A stretch of 64,000 nt of DNA. It comes from Ascaphus truei (taxonomy: Eukaryota > Chordata > Amphibia > Anura > Ascaphidae). The DNA lies in assembly GCA_036426205.1 (NCBI GenBank), contig WSYH01002488.1, positions 21,862-85,861 of the forward strand, in the 5' to 3' direction. Positions 35,042 through 47,976 of the stretch are shown one piece after another. Each line of letters starts with the position of its first letter. Within the stretch, counting starts at the first letter, position 1. Both the position numbers and the translations under genes were made by a program. The notes under the pieces are model-generated. The model was not told the origin of the DNA, ran no database searches, and saw only the letters and a list, made by a program, of their open reading frames with translations.

Positions 35042-36605
35042 GTGAATCACACTAAATACTAGTCTCTCAGTGATTCGGACAATATTACCTGAAAAGAGGC
35101 AATGAGAACCAACCGGCCGGAACGAAACTGGATGAAGCTCGCTCCCCCTCTGAGCACTGGCAGCGGATGGATAGCCCAATAACTCTATCTACGACCCGCA
35201 TGTGTTTTTTGATCGGCGCCCATCTTACCTTGCTCCTTCCTCACGGCAGGCGGGAGATCCTCTGACTTTCGCGGGCTATCTGGATGACGTCAACGAAAAG
35301 CTCCACCATCTCGCGAGACTTTGATACTGGCACTCGAGGCAGCGGCGCCTGCAAATTATGTCACATCGCCGGATTGCGCAAGGAGAGATGGCAGAGCGAG
35401 CCTTATCAAGGAGGAACAACACAGCTCACGGTCCCGTAGGGGACACAGTGGCAGGCGAAAGGGGCATAATCCGCGGGCATTGACCGAAAGCTGCGGCACC
35501 CTTCACATAATATAAGAGGGTCGAATCTGCCCTTTCAAGGCCCCTACCGACACCTAACAATCCCCAACCAAAGAGGAGGGGAAAGGGGGGGGGGGGGGAG
35601 GAGGAAAGAAGGAGGGAAGGGGAGAGGGGTTTGAGGGAGAGGGGATACAGGGTCGGGGGGAAGGAGGCAAGGGTAGATGGAGAAAGCTAGCCCTAGGCAA
35701 TCCATTCCAAGATTAGTAGCAACAAAATTATTACCCCCAGCCTACTACCACACACACCTCACAGCCCCACTAGTAGCTATAGATTTATTATAGTTAGATA
35801 TATTAGAAATATTGGAAGTTAAACATATCTCCTCCCCCGCAATACACATACTAGGCTCTAGGAATGGGTAGTTAATTATAGTTCACTCTCACCAGCGTAA
35901 AAAGGGTAACATATAAAGCAGAGGGCAGTAATAAGCATAGGGTCAGGTACATGTAGGTTCTCATCCAGGTTAAAGTTAGTTATCTTCGCTCTGGTTAATT
36001 GTTCACATAGTTTAGTTTGTTTATACTGTTGTCCCCAAGGGCTGCACTTAGGCAATGGGGGAAAGTTCTCTAATGTTGACTATATATAAGATCTTGTTAT
36101 AGTTACCAGTGACGAGCTGTGCAGAAAGTCTGCTGTTCATACGGAATGGCGCCGGTGGGATCACCCATGTCGGCGCGCAGGTGTTTCCATTTCAGTCCCT
36201 GAAAGCAAGGGATCGCTTACAAGTCCCAGGGAGGGCAGGTCCCACCAGGAAAAGAATGCTGGGACAGCTGCCCACTCCCTTTGGCGGAAGAGCCACACTC
36301 GGGGGCTCCCGAGTCGGGCTCTTGTTTTCCTTTGTTTTTTGTGATTTTATATTTGATCTGTTTCTTTTGTTTAATATAAGTTTTCTTCCTTTTGTATTCT
36401 CCTGTGTTTTGTCTTACCTTCCTTTTCCCTCCGCCCTCCCCCGCCCCATCCCCCCTCAATCTCCACACAGCAGGAGATATCAATTCAGGTGCGACAGGGG
36501 TGTTATCGATCAGGTACATAGCTCAGACAAGGTCTTACTCGGTTCGAAGAAAGACAACTCGGGTGAGTGGACGAACGTTAAGCTGCTACTACACACAATC
36601 ACTAT

Positions 36606-39600
36606 ATGATGGTGTTCACTATGAAATCCCATAATGTTAAGGGCTTTAATAACCCAACCAAAAGAAAGTTAGCATTCTCAGATTATAAAAGGAAACAAGC
36701 AGATATCACATTTTAGTAGAAAAAATACCCCTAAATTCCTAGATAGAGAGTTTTTCCAGGTTTACTTGTCCTCAGCCTCCGTTAAAAACGGGGGGTGGCC
36801 ATATTAGTTAGAAATAAGACTCCATTTGTCTTGCAGTCAACCAAACGGGACACACATGGTCGGTATATAATTATCACTGGCACAATCCGAGGCAAATATA
36901 TCACCCTGGCCTCTGTGTATGCCCCTTGCGAGCAGGATGCGTCCTTCTTCTATCACTTCTTTAAGATTCTAAACTACACAGCTAGGGGGAGTGTCCTGCT
37001 CGCGGGAGATATCAATATGGTCATGAAACCACATATGGACAGATCAGGAGGGACAGATGCATATAACAAGGGAGCTGGGATCTCGCTTCGCAGAGACCTC
37101 AAAGCCAATCAATTAACCGACATCTGGAGAGAGTTACACCAACAGATAGAGACTACACATTTTACTCCCATCCACATAGCTCATACAGCAGAATTGATTA
37201 CTTTTTTGTCTCATGTCAACTGGTTCCTATGGTCTCCCGGGCTGGGATCCATGATATTTCATGGTCAGACCACGCACCGATAGAGCTCAGGTGCAACAAT
37301 ATTCAGGCTGTTAGACCTGGAGCGAACTGGAAACTCAATGAATCAATACTAAAAATCCCTTAAATATGTGAGGCTATTGGTAATGAAATAAAACAATTTT
37401 TCCATATTAATCTAGGCTCGGTCAACTCCCACCTAGTATTATGGGAGGCTCATAAAGCAACACTGCGAGGCACACTAATTAATATCACAGCCAAAAGAAA
37501 CGAGAGAGAGATGCCAAAATTATCACGCTCCAATCTAAATTGCATTCCCTCTCTTTAAAACACAAAAACAACTCAGATCCTCAATCCCTATAAGATATAA
37601 AAGACACCAAAATTGAGTTAAATCTCCTATTGACTTCCAGAGCTGATAATTCACTGAGTTGGTCTAAGAGGAAATTTTACGAAAAAGCAAACAGACCGGA
37701 CACAATGCTGGCGCGTATGCTACGAGACAGGCAGTCTAAATATAACATCCCAGCCATACGCTTAAAATCTGGGACCACCACAGCCAACCCGACGAAAATA
37801 GTAGAAGAATTTGGCTCATTCTATGAATCTTTATATAATAGGGAGGTGGCCCATAACCCCAAAATGAATGGGGCATTGCGAGATTTCCTAGCCAGCTCAA
37901 ACCTAAGGAGATTGACAGATACAGATAGAGAGGCCCTATGTGCAGACGTCTCTATTGAGGAGCTCTCACAGGCTATTAAAGAACTGAAACCATCAAAGGC
38001 TCCTGGGCTGGATGGCTTTTCGGGGTTATATTACAAGAAATTTGCCAAACTGCTCGCCCCGAGGCTGCTCCAAGTGTTTAACGCAATTTTAGCGGGAGCT
38101 GCCATCCCCAGGGAGATGTTGCAGGCGTCCATATCCCTAATTCATAAGCCTGGTAAGGATCCGCTGGACTGCAAAAGCTACAGGCCAATTTCGTTAATTA
38201 ATAAAGATATTAAATTATACGCCAAATCACTGGCCAATAGACTCTGTCATATCCTACCAGACTTATACACCCAGATCAAGTTGGTTTTATTAAAGGTAGG
38301 CAGGCAGCGGATAATACCCGACGATTTATTGATCTGATAGAATTGGCTATTAAAACAAAAGTATGTTATTAAGTCTGGATGCAGAAAAAGCTTTTGATAG
38401 GATAGACTGGCCTTATCTAAAGGAGACGCTTGCGGCATTTGGCTTTGGAGATTGGATGAGTGAGGTGATTCTTGCGCTTTACTCAGGCCCTACCGCCAGG
38501 GTCATACATCAGGGCTACCCCTCACTGCCATTTCAAATAAAGAGTGTCACGAGACAGGGTTGCTCACTATCTCCTCACTTATTCGCCCTTTGTATCGAAC
38601 CACTGGCGGCACAAATCAGAGGCAATCCAGACATCTCGGGGTTGAACGCTTACTCACAATCTCATAAAGCGGCCCTGTATGCAGATGACATCCTCTTGAT
38701 TGTTACAAAACCCCTCACCTCCCAAATTTATTTGACCTGTTAGACAGATTCTCGAGGATCTCAGGGTTCAAAATAAACCAGTCTAAATCTGAGGCTCTTA
38801 GCATCAATCTCCCTAGACATACTGAGAAACTATTACAACTGAATTTCAAATTTAATTGGCAAAAGAAATGTATCAAATACCTGGGAGTCCACATCACTAA
38901 AGACATTATAGGCATCTATAAAGCAAATTATCCCAATCTGATTCGGACTCTAAAATCTGATTTACACAGATGGACCACTCAGAGAATTTCCTGGATAGGT
39001 AGGATACATAGCGTTAAAATGAATTTACTCCCCCCGTATCCTCTACCTCTTCCAAACACTGCCCGTACCACTCAAAATGAAGGATTTACTCTCACTTCAA
39101 TCTGAGATATCTAATTTTATATGGGGAGGAAAAAAACCGAGAGTAAATAAATTGAATATGAAAAGACCTGTATTGGCGGACGGACTAGCAGTGCCCTGTC
39201 TGTTATCATACTACAAAGCGGCACAATTAAGTCAAATTGTTCAATGGCAATCCAACCCAAATTCGAAACGCAGGGTGGAGCTTGAAAGCGCTGCCTGTTC
39301 CCCATTGGAACTTCGCAGCTTGATTTGGTTGCCCAAAACAGCGCAAAAATTCGCTGCCACATCGCTGCCACACCGCTCTCCTCAATAACCAACTCACTAT
39401 CAATCTGGGAGGCAAATAAGATGAGGCATTCCCTCACGACAAAACATACCATGATGACCCCCTTATTGAACAATTCTATGTTCGCTCTGGGCCTAATAGG
39501 TAGTAATATCTTAATCTGGAAGCAAAAAGGTTAAAAACGAATTAAAGACCTGGAGGGTTATAATAGGAAGATTAAAACATTCGATCATATCAGACTAGAA

Positions 39601-40343
39601 AAGGACATGCCTCACTCAGAATTTTTTAGATATCTCCAGGTCAGAGCATTCTACAATAAATTTGACCCATATCCCCCATTGACATCCTTCGAAAAGCTCT
39701 GTCTGGCAGTTATATGGAGAAGTGATCGGTTCAGCTACACAGGGGCAACAAGTACCCTCCTTCAGATCCCAATGGGAATCATATTTGGGGGAAATCTTTG
39801 AGGATGAGGAGTGGAATGCTATATTTCTAGCAACAGCAAAAAGCTCCATCTGCTACACTCTCAAGGAGAACGCATATAAAGTCCTTATGAGATGGTATCT
39901 CACCCCGCTGAAATTATCAAGGTTTGTGCCGGGTTGCTCCCCGCTGTGCCCAAGACAGTGCGGGGGAACAGCAGACCTGAACATATGCTGTGGTCCTGCC
40001 CGTGGATCTCCCCAATATGGGAATCAATTTGAAATTGGATTCAGAGGATTTTCGACCTCGAAATACCAGACAATTGAACAGACAATTAATGGGCCTTACC
40101 ATGGCAAATAATAACCTAATCGCACATTTTGCAATAGCCACGCGGTGCAAGATTGCAGCATTATGGAAACGCCCCAACATCCCAACTATTCCAAAGATTC
40201 GGAATCGAATGTGGTTTATATGCCAGATGGAGAAGTTAACGAGTTTAGTTAACGACACTGGCACCAATTTTCTAAAAGTCTGGACGCCACGGTTGGCTCA
40301 GACAGATATCCCAGGGGTTGAGAGAGAATCAATTTGGCTATGA
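36606..40343 (+). pseudogene. L1 ORF2 (endonuclease-reverse transcriptase), multiply broken
   Basis: The start ATGATGGTGTTCACTATG gives the L1-like MVFTMKSHNVKGFNNPTKRK, followed by stops near 36715. The AP-type endonuclease continues at 36795-37290 (ITLASVYAPCEQ, LLAGDINMVMKP). RT: SKAPGLDGF (38000), YRPISLIN (38180), SLDAEKAFDRIDW (38370), TRQGCSLSPHLFALCIEPLA (38550) and ALYADDILL (38675) with an intact YADD box. Connector and C-terminal segments continue in several frames to TGA at 40343. At least six frame changes. Function in intact relatives: target-primed reverse transcription. Confidence 0.85.
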
Positions 40344-40862
40344 TAGAAACAGATGCACTCTTCTTGGGAGGGGGGAATTCTCTCCATTTTAGAGAGACAG
40401 GACACGGACCAGCAGCACCCCAGAGTCGTCAAATTAACGCTGAGTTGGAACTGTCTACAATAAGCTTGACCGCAGCCTCGACCGCATCATAAGAAGAATG
40501 AGGAGAAACACCAGACATTACCTATCATACCCCCCCACCTCCTTTCCATCCCCCCTCCTCCTCCCCCCCCCTTTTTTTTGTGTGTGTGTGTGTTCGATGA
40601 TATATCAATAATTATTAGCAATATTATTTTATTACCTTATTGGTTATACCATTCACAAGCTTGTTCAGTTAACTTGCTAGTTCAAAGTGAGCCGTCCGGC
40701 CAAGTAGGGCTCGAAAAGCCGGGCAGACTCACCCAACATGTGTCATATGTTTAAATCTCTTGCAGTCATACAAGAATTTATATGTCATGTTCTGTTGTAC
40801 TATATATCTGTAATACTCAATAAAAAAAAATTTACGTTAAAAAAAAAAAAAAGAGATGGTTA

Positions 40863-41580
40863 AATAGAGAATCAATATCAATACTACACTTAAACCGAAT
40901 TGTCTGGGCTAATATTTTCCGTAAGACTAGAAATATATTGTGCTTCATCAATATTAATAATTGTTATTAGCTGAGAAACTGTCAGTGTTTAAGACTAGAG
41001 CTGAGCTTTTAAATCCCTCATTACTGCAGATGTCCTGTGAGGAGTGGGTTTTAGACTTCTACGGCTTTTAGGTTGGTTGTAAACTATTTATTATTCAGTG
41101 ATCTTCAAAGTCCAGTTTTCAATTTGTGGACACTGCACCAAGCCCAATGTTATTTCCAACGCCCCTGAAACATCTGTATCCTGATGGAAAAGTACACACT
41201 AGCTCCAGGTTGTGTTTTGCTTAATTGTTTTTTTCCTTTCTTTCACATAAAGGAATATAGATGCATCTAGCCTCATTATTCCCAGTGGTAACACAACATA
41301 TCCTGTTGTAATGCAGAATATCACAGAGTTTCCATGTGATTCAATGGCAGTGATGATGCCCATAACCCATCAGAGGGAACAATGAAGCCTACTACACCTG
41401 TAAATATTATCTCGTTAATGTACAATAAAGATATATTTTTTACTTAAAAACATACATTGTAAATTAGGCACCCGATGTGCAGGGAACGAATGTGACAGGT
41501 CATAGAATCCTGAACTCAGATCTTTGTTCAGAATCTAGTTTAAGAGTCACCAGAATCCTAAGTCTTGTGTAAATGTTTGT
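40863..41580. other. Ficolin-like intron 1, proximal part; nothing recognised
   Basis: Unique-looking intronic DNA between the L1 and exon 1. No ORF or repeat that I can name. Confidence 0.4.
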
Positions 41581-41591
41581 CAGTGACTTAC

Positions 41592-41661
41592 CTTGACATG
41601 CGTCGGCAGCATTACAGAGCGTGGTCACCAGCAAGAATACGGTGATTGCTGAAGTCCACAT
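41592..41661 (-). CDS. Ficolin-like exon 1 (signal peptide)
   Basis: ATG at 41661-41659; 70 coding nt to a consensus donor (CAAG|GTAAGT at 41591). Encodes MWTSAITVFLLVTTLCNAAD and then ACQ, a classical secretory signal peptide with probable cleavage after CNA or DA and then a Cys, as in ficolins (AADTC-type start of the mature protein). It ends in phase 1 and joins exon 2 in frame. The intron to exon 2 is about 10.3 kb because of the L1 and L2 insertions. Assignment combines this with exon 2 and the collagen exons. Confidence 0.78.
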
Positions 41662-41790
41662 GATAGTTGCCGGTTGGTTGGTCCCTTCTTTCCTTCAGGT
41701 CCTTCACTGGATTGTTGTTTGATCAGAGAACAGACGAGCTTATCAAGACATTTTGATAACTCCTCACTATCTAAATACCTCCACTTTCAT

Positions 41791-41812
41791 ATCTATAAAG
41801 ACTATTGCACAA
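41791..41812 (-). promoter_or_regulatory. Possible core promoter of the ficolin-like gene
   Basis: On the minus strand ATTGTGCAAT (C/EBP-like, 41812-41803) is followed by CTTTATAGAT (TATA-like, 41800-41791), about 130 bp upstream of the ATG. A C/EBP site would fit a liver-expressed lectin, but both matches are short. Confidence 0.25.
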
Positions 41813-42240
41813 TTTCTACACAAAGTATTTTCTGTCCCTCTTCTGTTGTTCTCATTATAACTTTTGTCATAGTTTCGTACCATTTAAGGCAACCTCACCC
41901 TGTTATTTATAGTTTTGTTTTGATGCAGTCCTTGCTGCAAGAGATACCCAGCCACAGGGAGGTGGTGACATGTTTGTTAACTTTATGACATTTTGAAAAT
42001 TTTACACCAACATTGGGTGACGAGTAAAACGCAACATAGAAAAATTAGTTGTTACGTGTATCTGATATTGTAGGCAAACATATTTTTTTCCGTGTAACCC
42101 ATGTCTTTTTCCCAGGAGCGACCCTATACTACTTCAGGATCTGAAGGATTAGGAGTTCTCAAACATTTCAGTGTTAATAACACCATCAATATATTTCTGA
42201 ATATAGAAAAAGAATAACAGAGTCCCAATTATCAGTGTGT
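41813..42240. other. Upstream region of the ficolin-like gene; nothing else recognised
   Basis: AT-rich DNA with no repeat or ORF that can be supported. Confidence 0.3.
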
Positions 42241-43320
42241 CAGTTTTTTAGAGAAGGGACAAGATAGAGAGAGATAAGTATGGGAAGAGGAGAGAGAGAG
42301 AGAGAGATTAGAGAGAGAGAGGAGAGAGAGAAGAAGAGAGAGATGGATGGGAGGGAAGAAGAGGCGCACACCCCCATTAGTATTAAAACTGTAAAATTTG
42401 ATTGAGGGGGAAGGAGGGGAGGTGAGGGGGAAGGGGGAGGGAGGGGGAGAAAATGCACTCACAAAGGTACAAGAATAAAAAGCATTTCGTGATTATATCA
42501 TCACCATCCGGTATCTGTGCTTGAATCAGAAGTCCCTCGATCTCAAGGATGAAGGATCCACGATCTATCAGGATGTCCAGGGTGTGTGGATAAAACCGCA
42601 AACAGTTCCAGAGATCCCAGAAAATGTCTTTGTGCTGGAAGGCCTCTGTGATGTTTTGGCGCTCAAACCGGCCTGTTCTTGCGCATCCGTGATGACGTAA
42701 TGTCTCTGCGTGTTGCGTAATGACGCTCCCTGACGCGTTTCGTCACACACGGGTGACTTTTTCAAAGGGCCACCTGATAGATCGTGGATCCTTCATCCTT
42801 GAGATCGAGGGACTTCTGATTCAAGCACAGATACCGGATGGTGGTGATATAATCACGAAATGCTTTTTATTCTTGTACCTTTGTGAGTGCATTTTCTCCC
42901 CCTCCCTCCCCCTTCCCATCAATAAATTTACGGTTTTATACTATGGGGCGTGCGCTCTCTCTCCTCTCTCTCTCTCTTCTACAGATTCCTTACGGATGTG
43001 GTTAATCCCCTCGAGAGCGGACGGAGACCCCTGCTACCAGCATCAATTATTCCATTGTTGGACATTTTTCCAAAGGACTGGTTTTACCCTTTTCTTTAAT
43101 ATTATTTTTATTTTTGTTTATTTTGGCTAATCACTGTTTGTTGTTAAAATAGGTTGTGTATTCACATTTAAAATACTTTATTTATTTATATACACAGGCA
43201 CTTTTACATTTTTGATATACATCAATATATATATAATTATTTTCACTTTATTCATTCTATTTAATACCCTTAAGGCGCTGCTTTATTGTTTTTTCGTTTG
43301 TCCATATATATATATATATA
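42240..43320. mobile_element. Foldback interspersed element with central hammerhead-like motif
   Basis: The left arm (about 42400-42570) is the reverse complement of 42775-42930 (GATCGAGGGACTTCTGATTC and neighbours). The centre, on the minus strand at 42772-42731, reads CCCTTTGAAAAAGTCAC...GTGACGAAACGCGTCAGGG. The right part (42780-43320) recurs as a direct copy at 46000-46530. A purine-rich (GA)n tract lies at 42260-42350 and an (AT)n at 43301-43324. Confidence 0.7.
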
Positions 43321-43450
43321 TATAGCAAGAATATTAAATAAGTTAACATTTCCATAAACCTCTATAGCTTAAGGAAAAAGGGAACAAAATCACATTTAAA
43401 ACTTAATATGTCTCATTATAATGTGTACAACAAGTAACTACTCCCTAGAT

Positions 43451-44361
43451 CAGCAGTGTGCAAACTGGAGGGGGGGGGGGGCGGTTGCAGAGGCCCCGCG
43501 CTCTTCCCCAAGGCATTTAATTTAATGCCGGGGGATCGCGAGGCCTCTGCAACACTCCACTTACCTTGATTCAGCCGGCTGTGTGATGCGGCGCCATGGC
43601 AACCGCCATGACGTCACATAACCCATCGCCATGACACCGCAGGGTCATTGTGTGACATGGCGCATACCGGAAGGCAAGGTAGGGGGGGCGCGAGCACCGG
43701 GGGGGAATCAGCATGAATAATCTGCGCACCTATGCCCTAGATCAGGGGTGAGCATACTTTTTATTCTGAGCCCCCCTTTTCATCCATGGAATTTCTCGCC
43801 CCCCCCCTGCCTGATGTAATCAATCACATGAAAAAAAACCTTTATTAAACAGTATACAATGTAAATACAAATATGTCTAAATACTTATTTTAACAGCTCG
43901 TGCTTGCAAAATTAGGCTGATATCACCAACTCTCCAAGCACGAGCACAGGGTGTCCTGCTTAATTTTGCAAGCACGAGCGGGGGGGGCATGAATCGGGGC
44001 TATTTTTGTGTGTGCGTGTGTGCACATTGACTGCTGCTGAGCACGCTTCAAAGTCAATTTTGGTTGTCTCCCGAAGCGCCAAGCTTTGGAGACCTTACGC
44101 CCCCCAGTTTGCGCACCGCTGCATTTAATCACAACACACATACACACAATCAAAACACAGCACACATTCTCAATCACAACACACACAAACACTAATATCA
44201 CAACACACACACACACACACACACAATCACAACCAACACAGACACAACATACACACAAAACATACAATCAATCACAACCAACACAGACACAACACACACA
44301 TACTTACAACACACACAACACACTCAATCACAACACACTCAATCACAACCAACACAGGTAC

Positions 44362-44394
<33 letters not shown>

Positions 44395-44729
44395 CACACA
44401 CACAACACAGACAGACACAACACATAATCATAAGTCACACACTTTCACCTGGGGGATGAAATACTACTGTAAGCCTGCTCCTGTCCCCCATGCTGCTGAA
44501 AACTGGGACGGGTAACACAGGAGGAGGAGGGGATGTCTGTGTGCAGGGAAGCAAGGCCCCGCCCCCTCTGCAAGACACAGCAGAGAAGCAGCCTCAATAC
44601 GAAGCTTCTGGCCGCCCTTGCACAGCTCTGCCCGCCTCCAGGTTTCCCCGCACGCAGCCTGCGCCCCCCCCCCCCTAAATAATCTTGTGCCCTCCCAAAG
44701 GTGCACGCCTCCCAGTTTGCGCACCGCTG
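43451..44729. mobile_element. Non-autonomous hAT element with perfect 8-bp target duplication
   Basis: TIRs CAGCAGTGTGCAAACTGG (left) and CCAGTTTGCGCACCGCTG (right) match at 16 of 18 positions. The flanking CCCTAGAT at 43443-43450 and 44730-44737 is identical. The body is GC-rich with a CA-rich microsatellite at 44130-44420. A further TIR-like end (CCAGTTTGCGCACCGCTG at about 44106-44123) suggests a nested or tandem copy. Confidence 0.85.
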
Positions 44730-44737
44730 CCCTAGAT

Positions 44738-45885
44738 CACAAACTGGTACCAATGCAAAAGAAAAAATCACACATTGATAAAGTGATAGAACTGCAATAC
44801 AAAATAATGCGCTTTACTCGCAGATTGCCTTAAAGTAGCCGTTCTGCTCGCTTTTTTTTCTTCTTTCTTTAAAGCCTCCCTCTCCCAGGGAACTAACACT
44901 TTTCTGAGGCAGGTTTGGGTTGCTGTATTTTTTATTCTTTTTTCCCCACACATGCTCTATGCTGGGTGCATTTATTTGCTTTTTCTATATGAATAGCATT
45001 GAAAAAGGTATACGAGCACTGTACAGAGAGCGATTGTGTGTGGGTGAAGCTACATGGAAATGGCTATTAACACGAGGTTGAGTTGTGATACCTGCATCGG
45101 TGCTTGGTGAATCTCCCCCGTACAGTGTAAAAACTCTGCACCAGCCACACTTTGTATTGGCACATACTGTAGAAATCTGCCATGCGCTCCAGGTATAGAT
45201 GGAATGAAACAGGATATGTGTGGTCAGTATGAATCAGATGGGGAGAGAGTAATTGGGGAGCATAATCAAATAGGCGACATCCAAGGGGAGGAGCCTGTCT
45301 CTTTCTGTGACACTTTGTATTGGGACCATTCTTTTTCTGCATACAATGGAAATAATTTTAAATGAAACACATACATATGTAGCCATATATCTCCTGGCAG
45401 CTAAACTCTCTGCCCTAGTACCACAAGTCCTGGTAAGAGCAGGGTTAAACCCCTCTCACATGGCCTAGTATGTGATCCTCATCCTTCAAATAATACTTTT
45501 TTGCAGTTTCCAAGCAGGTGACTGAAAACCGTTGGAGTCCTCTGCCGGGAGAGGGGGAGGATAGGGAGGTGGGCTTACTCTGGTGATCCTGCCCAGTTGC
45601 TGGGGTTTAGGAGTGTGGCACACCCCTGTTATAAACGTTGGCTCCCATGCAAATGTGTGGAGTGAGTTCTGGTGTCTGAAAGTGTTCTGTTCTACCCTGT
45701 GTGTAGTTTGTGTTCCTGACTTGCCTATGAGGGAAGTTTAGACTAGCCTAGGGGCTTCAAGCCCCCGGGGTGATTAGTTCTGCCCTGGCCAGGGAAGGGA
45801 TGGTACCCCTGGGCTGGAATACCTGCAGAAAGGGACCTGTAGGAGAGTTCTTGCGGAGGGGAAGAGAGTGACAGAGGGGAGAGAC
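44738..45885. other. No gene recognised
   Basis: Mixed unique-looking DNA. The part 45420-45885 has TATAAA and promoter-like GC content and could be a solo LTR fragment, but no boundaries are visible. Confidence 0.3.
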
Positions 45886-45889
45886 ACTA

Positions 45890-46530
45890 CGTCATCACGG
45901 AAGCGCAAGGACAGGCCGGTTCGAGCGCCATAACATCACAGAGGCCTTCCAGCACAAAGACATTTTCTGGGATCTCTGGAACGGTTTGTGGTTTCATCCA
46001 CACACCTTGGACATCCTGATAGATCATGGACCCTTCATCCTTGAGATCGAGGAACTTCTGTTTCAAGCACAGATACCGGATGGTGGTGATATAATCACGC
46101 AATGCTTTTTATTCTTGTACCCTTGTGAGTGCATTTTCTCCAATCCCTCCCCCTTCCCATCAATAAATTTACGGTTTTATACTATGGGGCGTGCGCTCTC
46201 TCCTCTCTCTCTTCTACAGATTCCTTACGGATGTGGTTAATCCCTTCGAGAGCGGCCGGAGACCCCTTCTACCAGCATCAATATTCCATTGTTGGACATT
46301 TTTCCAAAGGACTGGTTTTACCCTTTTCTTTAATATTTTTATTTGTTTATTTTGGCTAATCACTGTTGTTGTTATAATAGGTTGTGTATTCACATTCATT
46401 ATACTTTATTTATTTATATACACAGGCACTTTTACATTTTGATATACATCAATATATATAATTAGTTTTACTATATTCCTTCTATTTAATACCCTTGAGG
46501 CGCTGCTTTATTGTTTTTTCGTTTGTCCCA
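45890..46530. mobile_element. Second copy of the 42780-43320 element family
   Basis: Direct repeat of the right half of the foldback element (from TACCGGATGGTGGTGATATA through GGCGCTGCTTTATTGTTTTT). It extends further left (GCATAACATCACAGAGGCC-like sequence matching, inverted, 42600-42670). It lacks the left arm and the hammerhead-like centre. Confidence 0.7.
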
Positions 46531-46536
46531 TATATA

Positions 46537-46689
46537 CAGTGTTCGACAAACCTATACATTTGCTCGCCCCGGGCGAGTGGATTTAACCCCCGGGCGAGTA
46601 AATATTGGCCCAAGCAGCACACGTTTGGTACTAGGTGGCGAGTAGATTTTTTTGTGTGGCGAGTAGATTTTTTGGTGATTTGTCAACCA

Positions 46690-46692
<3 letters not shown>
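46537..46692. mobile_element. Small hAT-like MITE
   Basis: 156 bp with ends CAGTGTTCGACAAA and TTTGTCAACCACTG, internal repeats of GGCGAGTAGATTTTTT, inserted in an AT repeat. The flank CATATATA / TATATATA is a possible 8-bp duplication. An (AT)n continues to 46726. Confidence 0.65.
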
Positions 46693-46726
<34 letters not shown>

Positions 46727-46728
<2 letters not shown>

Positions 46729-47963
46729 AAAATAATCATATCAGTTGATTAGAGGACATACAGTAAGTGTTGTACACCTGTGAGTTTGATTAAATGCTCT
46801 GTAAACAGTGAACAGTAAGCTCATTTGTAAGGGTATATATAATACCTGGATCTGGAGGATGATGAAACCAACTACTGCTTGTGAGGGCAGTTATTGCTAT
46901 TATCTCCTCCTGTTCCACAGGATATTTACCCTAGAGAATATTCGATATATACATTTATCTTCATGCACATGAAAAAATGTCAAGTGCTGTACTCACAATT
47001 ATGGTGCAAACTGTCCTCAGCATCCAGCCAAACAGTAGTATCAAGGAGATCCAATGAAGGAGCAAAAAGTGGAGCATAGACTTTGACAAAATGCTATTGC
47101 AGCGCGAAACGCGTGAAAGTATACAGTAGAGGCAGCGATTATTCTAACAAAAACCAGTGGCAATTCCCCAAAAGACCCAGGTACACCCAGGTACATTCTG
47201 AATACATTTCCTTAAACTAGCCCCAGCATTTTTGCATTGATTAATGATCAGATTAACAGCGGGGTCCCTGGCAGTCCCATGGCAGTCCCATTCAAACTGA
47301 ATTGTATCCCTGCTGTGTTAATCCTATGGGTCGTTAGTCAATGCAGAAATGCCTTAAACGTGCCTCAAACTAGCCCAGAACATACCCAGCACATACCCTG
47401 AATGTAACCCGGCTAGTTTAAAGCAAATGTTAGAATAAGCATTGCCTCTACTGTACCTGACACCCACACAATAAAATGAATTTGTAATCATATGTGGTTT
47501 CCCTAGCCCCAGTTTTTGCACATGCTGTGCTCCGCTTTTTGCGCTTTGATTGGATTTCTCCTTGATATTTCTGTATATATGTATAACAGTGTTTTTCAAC
47601 CAGAGTTCCTAGGAACATTTGAGTTCCCCTGGCGTCCCTAGAGGGTTCCCTGCACTTTTCTGTTCATTTGAAAATCGTATCAAATACAGAAGACTTTACA
47701 ATGCATCTGATCATAGAGTTGCTATTAGACATGGTTGGGTTCCTCAGAATTTCACATAGGGTTCTGTGGCAGGACGGCCGGTAGGCGAGGTCAGAAAATA
47801 GTCCACACATGTAGTTTCAGGTTAAAGCACATATTAAGTGGTTTTATTTCTTCACCACCGAACTAAACATTTGGGCACACCGTCCCTTTAAGGCAACACA
47901 AACCATAGGAAAATAACATTTACTCCACATTGGGAGAACTTACTCACAATCCAAGCCCTATCT
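46727..47963. other. Intergenic; one decayed hammerhead-like motif
   Basis: No ORF. Near 47083-47115: TTTGACAAAATGCTATTGCA then GCGCGAAACGCGTG, a degenerate form of the motif seen in the PLE-type elements. Confidence 0.35.
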
Positions 47964-47976
47964 ACTGTATCAGGCT

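Larger units (their letters stand above)
33959..40849 (+). mobile_element. L1-clade LINE, near full length
   Basis: Identical AAAGAGATGGTTA at 33946-33958 and 40850-40862 is the target duplication. The element starts GGGGGGCACATGCG, has a 5' UTR, ORF1, ORF2, a 3' UTR with a G/C-rich run and a poly(A) tail after AATAAA at 40819. It lies antisense to the ficolin-like gene, in its first intron. Frameshifts in both ORFs make it inactive. Confidence 0.9.

Noticed and set aside
45420..45890. Solo LTR candidate (TATAAA, GC-rich, pyrimidine-rich start)
   Set aside because: No TG...CA ends or target duplication could be located, so not listed as an element.
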